Shown: positions 38,101-47,100 of the stretch, in pieces | How positions within the stretch are numbered: the first letter of the stretch is position 1 | Layout: every line of letters begins with the position of its first letter | Origin: Amarolinea aalborgensis | GTDB taxonomy: Bacteria > Chloroflexota > Anaerolineae > SSC4 > Amarolineaceae | Direction of reading: 5' to 3' | DNA length: 64,000 nt | Assembly: GCF_900491745.1 (NCBI RefSeq) | Contig: NZ_UETR01000008.1 | Span: 185,723-249,722 of the forward strand | Position numbers and translations under genes: made by a program | The notes under the pieces: generated by a model | Databases searched by the model: none | Seen by the model: the letters and a program-made list of their open reading frames with translations, nothing else | What the model was told of the DNA's origin: nothing

Positions 38101-41100
38101 GGTCTCCACGTTCTGGCCGTTCAAGTCGGCCCGTTTGATCAGCGCGCCTTCCGACCAGTAGATCTTGTTGGTGGGGCCGTCTACAAAGATGCCGTCAATG
38201 GAGGCGGGGAACGCGGCGCTGTAGATCTGCTCGCGGCCGCTGCCGTCGAGCTTGATGCGGTGGATCGTCCTGTCCTCGCTCCAGTACAGCGTGCCGTACT
38301 CGCTGTCAATGGCCAGCCCGGACGGGCCGATGAAGCTGACGCCCGACAGGAAGGTATCCCGGCCCGGGCCGCCGATGTCCCAGACCTGGATGTCCCAAGT
38401 TCCGCCGTAGTACGGCTGAGTACCAAAATACAACTTACGGCGCACCGGATCCAGCGCCAGGCCCTGCGTGTTGGCCATGGTGTAGGCGAAGGGCTCGGCG
38501 CCGCTGCCGTCCAGGTTGGCGCGCATGATGCGCCGGCGCGTATACTCCACCCAGTAGACCTTGTTGGCGACCGGGTCAATCTGGATCGCGCGCGGGCGGA
38601 CCCCCTCGCCGCTGTTCGGATCGTAGGCGCTGTAGATGGTGCGCGGGTTTGCACCGCTCACATCAACGATCTGGATCGAAGTAAACGCGTCGCTCCAGTA
38701 GACGTACTTGCCGTGGCCGGCGGGCGTCGGCGTCACCGGCAGCCGCGTGGGCGTGAAGGTGGGCGTCGGCGTGAAGGTGCGTGTGGGCGTCGGCGTGCGG
38801 GTGAAGGTCGGCGTTGGCGTCGCGGTCGGCGTGCGGGTCGGGGTGTGAGTCGGCGTCGGCGTCACGCCGTTGACCAGGTTGAAGGTGTTGTTGTTGAGCG
38901 GGTTCTGGTCAGCCTGCGCGCCCTGCACGCCAGCCCGGTTCTCGATCAGGCCGAGCACGCCAGGGTTGGCCTGTACGTTCATCTGCACCACGACGGTCTC
39001 ACCTACCGCCACTTCGTTCAAGTTGCAGTTGATGCGGTTGCCGGGCTGCACGCTGCAGGGATCGCCGCGGCTGCTGGCGACAGATTGTAAGGTCACACCG
39101 CTGGGCAGGGCGTCGGTCACGACCACCCCGCTGGCCAGGCCAGCGCCGGTGTTTTGGACCGCCAGGGAGTAGGCAATCGGCCCTTCGGGCAGGAAGATCG
39201 GCGCCGCGGCGGTCTTGCTGACCGCCAAATCGGGCGTCGTGATGGACGGATTGCTCGCCGGGCTGAAGACCACGCCGGTCACGCTGCCCGAAAGAATGGA
39301 AACCTCGCCGCTGATGTAGAAGCTCGTCAGGCGGCGCAGCCCTGCGGGCCGGACGATGTAGACGGAGCCCTGCGGATCGGCGGCCACCGTGTCAATGTTG
39401 ACCACACTATTCCAGTCGCGATAGTGCCACTGGCTGGCGTTTGTGGCCGGGTTCCACGAGAACACCAGGGCATAGCTGGCCAGGCCCTGCCAGCAGGAGG
39501 GGTTGTACACACTCCAGAACAGCTTGCCGGTGCTAGGCTCGACGAATACGTCGCGGATGGCGGTCGGAAAACACTGGAAGTTGACTCCGCCCTGCGCGCC
39601 GTCGTTCCAGAAGGTCACCGCGCCTGCGCCCTGGCCGGAGAGATCAGCGCGCCACCAGATGGTTTCGTAATAGCCGAAGCCGCCCGGCGCCAGCGCGGCC
39701 GCCGTAGACCAGTACAGCCGACCGCGCGCGGGATCCAGCGCCATGCTGGTCAGCGGGCGATCCGGGGCGACCACGGTCTCCACACCCGACCCATCCAGGT
39801 TGGCGCGCTTGATCGCGTTCGGCTCCTGCCAGTACAGCTTGCCGGCGTTGCTGTTGACGGCGATGCGCCGCGGCGAGATCAGGCCGCTGAGCACCGTCTC
39901 GACCGCGCTGCCGTCCAGGTTGGCGCGCACGATGGTCGCGCCGGCCACCCAGTACATCTTGCTGCGCGGGGCGTCCAGGGCCAGGCCGCCCGTGGGGTTG
40001 CTGGTGGAGGCTGGCACCAACACCACGATCTCCGAGCCGTCAATGGGATTGGCGCGGATGATGCCGCGGTCGGTGGCTGCGTACAGGCGATAGCCAGACG
40101 CCTTGCGCGCCGCGCAGTTGCCGTAGGCGTCGCAGACCCGCATGAAGGGCACGTTCGGGTCAATGCCGCTGGCGCTGCACGTCAGGTCCATGCGGTTCAG
40201 CCGCTGCGGTTCGCCCGCCCGCGTCAGCGTGTTGTAGGTGCGCGTGACCGTCGGGTTGGCGCACGGGAACTGCAGGTTGGCCTCGCTCAGGTTGAGGTCC
40301 TCCGCGTAGGCGGTGTAGGTGGTCTGACCCGTGCTGCCATAACCGCTGTACTGCACGTCCAGGTTGAGGCGCGGCGGCGCGGTGTCAATCTCGCCGCGCC
40401 AGTGATTCCAGGAGATGCGGTCACTGTTGCGGTTGGCCAGCACATCGCTGCCTGTCAGGTCAATCTGGTAGTTACCCTCCAGGCCCGCGGGAACCTGCGC
40501 CGTCCAGGCAGAGGTAAGGACGCCGGCGCCGGTCTGGGACGCGTTGACCGGGCTCCATGAGCTGTAGAGACCTGCCACCTGGGCTGCGCTCAGCGCCGAG
40601 GGAAAGACCTTCACTTCGTCCAGCAGGCCGCTGAAGCGCGTGCTGATCGCCTGGCTGGCCTCGCCAAAGAGGATGCTGCTGTCGCCGACGTAGCTCGACG
40701 ATGCCTTGAGGCCGCTGGCCGCCAGCTTGCCATCCACGTAGAGCTTCTGGCCGCCCGCGCCCACCACGTGCGCCGCCATGTGCCACTGGTTGTCGCCGTA
40801 ATTGACGCCGGCCGAGCAGATGCTCTCGCGGCTGCCGTTGAAGACATCCACGCAGACGTTGCCGCCGCTGAGGTAGACCTGGCGGTCGGTGTTGAAGGCG
40901 CCGCTGATCAGCGTGCGCACGCTGGAGATGCCGCAGTTGCTGCAACCCGCCTTGAACCACTCGGTCAGGGTGTAGTTGCCGGCTTCGACGGCCACCGACG
41001 TTGCGCGCACCTGCTGCCCGCCCGCGGCCGCGCCGTCGAACTGCAGGGCGCGGCCGAAGCGACCGGCCACGCCGGCCGTCGGGCAGGAAGTCGTGGTGCA

Positions 41101-44100
41101 CAAGGCCACCCGATTCTTGCCGGAATCGTCACGGTAAAGTCTCGACCCAGGCAGATCGTCCAGGTAGAGCAGCAGCAACGTGTTGGAATAGACGTCGGTG
41201 ACGATGTCCGGTGTGTAGGAGACCTCGGCCCCGCCGACGCCGGCCTGGATGGCGTCGGTCTCGGTGATGACGCCGCCGATGGTGATGGTGCGGGTGATGA
41301 GATCCATGGCCGGCACATCGCCCGGCGGCGCGTTGGAAGGAATCTCGTTGAGGCTGACGATGGGCGGCGTGCTGTCCAGCCGCACGGAACCGGCGGCGTA
41401 GCTGGCGCTGGGAGTCACATTGCCAGCCCGATCCACGGCGCGCACCTGGACCTCGTACAGGCCCGTCGGGTAACGCTGGCCGAGGTCGGGCAAGGCATAG
41501 TCAATGGCCCAGTTGACCTGGTTGCCGCCAGCCGGCGTGATCTGCGCATTCTGCCAGCCTGCGCCGTCGGGGGTGATGAACACCTGCACCAGGTCAACGC
41601 CGCTGACGCTCTGTCCGCTGCCCGGATCGTTAGCCGCGCCGGTCAGGTGAATGACCCAGCGATCGTCGGCGCCCTTGACCGCGGCCATGATGTCGGCCGG
41701 AATCGTGGCCGTGACTGTTGGCGTCTGCGCGTCCACGTACAGCGTGGCCGTGGTGGCCGTCGCCTGCACATGACCGACGACGTCGGTGGCGCGGGTGGAC
41801 ACGGTATGCGCGCCTTCGGCCGCCGGCACCTCCCATTCCAGCGCCCAGGCATAGCGGGCGTTGCCGCGCGGCAGCACGCCGACCGGCTGCGCGTCCTGCC
41901 AGGCGCCGCTGTCAATGCGCACCTGGACACGGGTAACGGACGACGTAGGATCGCTGGCCAGGCCGCCGAGCATGATCGTGCGACCGGCCGGGGCGAACTG
42001 CGTGGTCAGGCTGGAGGTTGGGAGATCGTCGTCAATCAGCAGGCTCAGCGACCTGGTCTGGTCGAAGCTGCCGAGGTTGACGGTGGGCGAGCCGGGGTAG
42101 ACGGCCAGCAGGGACCCATTGGCGCGGCCGCTGATGGACGTGGCCCTGGATGAACTGCCGTTGGGGATCGTAAAGGGCGCCACGCTGCTCTGTTGGCCGC
42201 CGCGACTCAACAGCACGGGCGAGGTGAGCGTAGCCGCGCCGAGTTCGGGCGGGAACGTGTTGACAAAGCTGCCGGAAAGGGTCAGGTTAGCGTTGGCGTC
42301 GGGCACGCCGGGCTGGCTGGCGTTGGTCAACGTCGCTGTGTAGACCAGCGAGTTGCCATAGCGGACCACGCGGTCGCTGTCGCTAATCGAAAGGGCGATG
42401 GAGGCCGGATTGGGCGTCGCCGCACGCGGATTGGTTCCCAGGTTCTTCTCGGCAAGATCGTCCAACCCATCGCCGTCGGAATCGCGCATGCGCGGGTCGG
42501 TCGTCACCAGGGTAGATAAGCCGGTCGCGTAGGTGAACTGCCAGCCGTTCACCTCAACAGCGTCGCTGAGGCCGTCCCGGTCGGTGTCCGACCTGGTGGG
42601 ATCAGTTCCCAGGATGGCTTCACGGTAATCGTTGAGGCCATCGCCGTCGGTGTCGGCCAGACTGTTGGATGTACCCAGGCGCACTTCGCTGCCATCGGGC
42701 AGGCCGTCGCCGTCGGCGTCGTAGGTGGCGTCGTTGGGGTCCAGTCCCCCAGAGCCAGCGCCGGCCGCCAGCAGCCCATCGCCGTCGTGATCCATCTGCG
42801 GCCGGAAGCGGCTGTCCCAGGCCAGGCTGTAGAACTCGTCCAGCGTGGCCGGAAAGACGTCGGGATAGAGGCTGTCGCCGAGGAAGGTCTTGGTGTCGCC
42901 GCGCAGCGTGATGTCCGAGCAGTAGTCGGCCCAACATTCGTAGCCCGGCATGGCGTAACCCATGTAGAAATAGAGCGGAATCTGCCGATCCAGGCCCTTC
43001 GAGAGGGTCTGCCACGGGCTGGCGATGATTTGCTCAGCATAGCCTGTGTGGAAGTTGATCGTATTGCTGTCTGGCCAGGGCCCATACCAGATTCGGTACC
43101 GCTTGCTGCGGAACGACTGGACCTCCTGCCAGGCGTTGCTCATGGCGCTGCGCGCTGCCGCTGGCGCGCTGGCCCCGTCGCCGGCCAGCCTGTAGGTGAC
43201 GGTGGACGAGCGCAGGTTGAAGGCCGAGAAAAATGAATCGTACTTGACAATGGCGCCGCCGCCCGGCACTTTGTTGAAGAGGGTCGTCCGTACGGGCGCG
43301 GCAAAGCTGACCTGGTTGCCGTGCATGAAACCGTTGTTGGGGTTGGCCAGGTTCAACGCAAACGCGCCCATCCTGACCAGGTCCTGGCTGCCGTTGGCAT
43401 CCACGTGGTCGAAGTCAATGGCCGAGCCGCTGCTGTAGATGAACTTGGCCAGCGCGCCGGTGAGGGCGCCGACCAGGCTGAGGCACGCGCCGGAAACGCC
43501 AGCTTCACACAGGCCCATGAGCAGCAGGTCTACGAAACCCAGCACAGCCGTCACAATGAAACCGATCACGGTCAGCGACAATGCGAACATGACGATGGCG
43601 ACGATCGTGCTGGCGATGGCGAAGGCCAGGGCTGTGTTGAAAGCAACGGTGCCGACCTTGACATCGCCCGACAGCGCCTGGTACATGAAAATGCCCCAGG
43701 GAATCGCGATGCCGATGACCAGGCCGACGATTGCGGCCACCTTGGTCAGGCCGACGATCTCGGAGCTGGCGCCCAGCACCTTGCCTAGGGCCGCGCCCTG
43801 CGAGACCTGGGTCGCGACGGCCACCTCCTGGACAAAGGTCTTGAGCGTCAACAGCGGCGCGACAATGGTGGCTACCGCCGCGGCCAGCCCCAGGAAGACC
43901 ACACCGGCCAGCTTGAGCGGGTTGTTGTCCAGCGCAGAACCGATCGCAAACAGGGTGATGCCGACGATGCCCGACACGATGGTGGCCGCGGTGCCGACGC
44001 CGACAAAGGTCTGGAACGCGCCCTCGCCGTTGGTAATCAAGCTCAGCTTGCGCCGCAGCGTCTCCAGCAGGTTAACCGTTCCCAGGTCGTCTAACGTCTT

Positions 44101-47100
44101 GGTTGCGCTGTTGGTGTTCTTGAGAATGCCAATGTACGATTGTACATCGCGCGGACTGACGTAGTAGGTCAACACGAGCTGGTTGATGATCAGCAGGTTT
44201 GCCACGCGGCCGATGCCCATAGGCAGGCTGGCCATGGCCTGCAAGTCCTGGTCACTAGTCGCGCGGCTGGGATCGTTGACCAGGGTGTCGGCAAACTGCA
44301 CGGGCCGCGCCCAGCCGCGGCTGAGGGACAGGTAGTAGAGCTGCAGAATCGCCAGCTTGCCCGCGGCCACGTTGACGTCCTCACCAGGCTCGGCCCCGGC
44401 GTACGTCTGATCCCTGACCGCCCAGGCATCCTCGATGGGCATGGTCTCCCACTTGGCCGCCGCGCTGTTGTACCGGTATTTGGTCATGTTGAGCCCGGCC
44501 ACGGTCTGCAAAGGGGCGCCGTTGTCGGCCCGAAAATCAAAAATCAGCGTGTTACCGGACCACTGCGCAGCCTGGCCCGCGCCGACCTGCGCCAGGTTCA
44601 GCGCGCGGAAACGTTCCTCGCGGGCGAAGAGCAGCGAGGGTGAGATGGGTGCGCCTGCCGACCAAAACGGGGTGAAGACGCTGCCTAGCAGAGCCTGCGT
44701 ATCGCTGGTCGCCAGCCGGCCAAAGGCCTCGTCCCGGTGGCCGTAGGACTTGTTGACGACCCGCAGCACGTTGGGCAGCCCCCAGCGCTGGACGCTGGGC
44801 ACGCCGGCGTTCTGCAAACGATCGAGCCGACCAGCAATGGTCGGCGCATTGACGCCGCGACCGTTTACGGTCAGGTCAGGCTGGCCGTCGCCGTAGCACG
44901 TCCCATTGATGACGGTGTCGCAGTCGCGGGCCGACAGGAAGGCCCCGTCCAGACCGACGCTCAGCGGCGTCAACACGCTGTCAGGCTCAGGCGGGTTTGG
45001 AGCGGTCGGATCTTCGTAGAGGATGGCAAAATCAACGCCCCGGTTCTCGCGGATGTTGAGACCGGTCAGCTTCCATTCGTCGTAGTAGGTCTGCACGGGC
45101 TGGATGCTGTTGTAGCCGTCGTAACGCACACAGACTCCCCCATCATAGTCCGCGCACTGATCCAACAGCATCTGCACGATCCACACCAGCCGCACCTGCT
45201 GCGCGCTGCCCCAATACGTGCCCGGTTTGTAGAGCATCTTGCCGTAGAACGCCACGCGGTCTTCGGTATTCGGCTCGACCACCAGGTTGAGCGGCACGTA
45301 GACGACCTTGGGTGGATAAGCGGCGCTGTTGAGGCTGCGAACGGCAATACCGCCGAACTGATCCAGCTCCTGGTCGCTGGGCAGATTGTTGTTGGCGCCG
45401 GCAACCTGAATCTCCAGCATCGGGATCAGCTTGATGTCGCCGTTGTCGTCGGGCGACATGGCGCAGACCGCGTTTGGATCCCGGCCGTTGGAGATCGCCT
45501 GCTGCACGCAAACGTCGAAGAAGGTTTGCGCGTCGTTCGGCCCGCGCTCGGCGCGCTGAATCTGGCCGCGAGCGTCGCCGCTCGGCCAGTCCAGCACGTT
45601 GAAGGCGTACCAGAGGCGGGCGGGGTTGGTGGGGCGCAGTTGGAATTCCACATACGTCGGCGCGTTGGGGGTCAGGCCGTTGATAGTCAACGCCAGGGGC
45701 GCGCTGCCGCTGAACGTCGGACTGCCGGCCTTGAAGGGGGACAGATCAACACCGTTGGGCGCGCCGTCGCCGTCCAGGTCGCGGTCGGCAATGTCGGGCA
45801 CACCGTCGCCGTCGCTGTCGGGGCAGGCGGGGAAGTTAGTGCACTTTTGGCCGTCGAGCACCCCGTCGTCCAACGTGCTGGCCTTTTGCGGATCGCTGTA
45901 CCAACGCTGGCCGCCCAGGAGAAAGCCAATGACCTCCTGGTAGTCGGTCAGCACGTCGCCGTCGCTGTCGGCCCTGAACGGATTCGTGCCCAGGAGCGTT
46001 TCTTGAACATCGGTCAGACCGTCGCCGTCGCTGTCCGCGCCGTCATCGGGCGCGGTTGCCAGCCGGGGTAGCTCTTGCGTGTCGGCTGCCGCCGGGTTCG
46101 TTCCCAGCGCGAGCTCGCGCGCATCGCTCAGTCCATCCGCGTCCTGATCCGCGCCGGTGTCTTTCTCGAGCAGCGCCAGCTTCTGCGCCGCCCGCAAGCT
46201 GTTCGCTTGACGATCCTCGTTGTACGCGGCGAGGGCGTCATTGACTCCATGCGTGGTCTGATTCTCAGCCGGCGCCTGGGATTTGACGTAGGCGTCGAAC
46301 CGCTGCCATTCGGCTGCTTGCAGGATGGGCGCGGCCAGCATGATCAGGAGCACCGACAAGGTAATCGAAACGTAGAGTCTGCGTGAGCGGCTTCTGCGCG
46401 CCAGCGCCACGGTCAAGGCCAGCACGGCGAACAAGGTGAGCAACTGGGCCGCGGCCTGCGGCACGCCGGCGATCAGTCTCCGCGCCGCGGCCGATTCCAG
46501 ATTGAGGAGCAGCGGAGACAGATTGGCTGCCAGCCGGGGCGCAGGCTGGTGGCGATAGGTGAACGTGACAGAAATTTTGGCTTTGGTGCGGTAGTCGGCA
46601 TTGGCCGCGGCGGGCAGATCCAGGTGGATCAGTTGGCGCGCCGGTAAGCCGCTGGGCGCCAGCCACAGCTCGCCGCTGCCGGTCAAATAGACGTATTGTT
46701 CTGGCAGGTCAAGGGTGATTCCGCTCGGCAGCGCGCCCTTGCTGGCAAGCGCCTGCTGCATCTGGTCGCGCAGGTAGCGGGCGTAACCCGGCCCGTCCAT
46801 CTCAAAGGCGTAGCGCGTCAAGCCGTTCTCGACATCGGCCACCCTGATATTCTTGGCTGCATGCAAAAATGTGAGGAAGTCGCCTTCGGGCGCAAAGCCG
46901 CCGGTGAAATTATCGGTCGCCTGCCATTCGCCATCCCCTCGGCGCGCAAACGCCTTGTCCCCCTCGACCTTCACCTGGGCGGCCGAGTTGGCATCGAGCG
47001 CGCTGCCGCCCTGCGACCAGACGGCTAATTGCAGCGTCTGTGCGGTCAGATCAGCGTCGCCCTCGAGATACAGGCGTTGGATCTTGCTCGCGCGTCCCAC

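Noticed and set aside
35755..39090. Plus-strand frame of 1111 codons opposite the giant gene
   Set aside because: Arg-, Gly- and Val-rich shadow of the Thr-Pro and propeller coding strand; no domain recognised.
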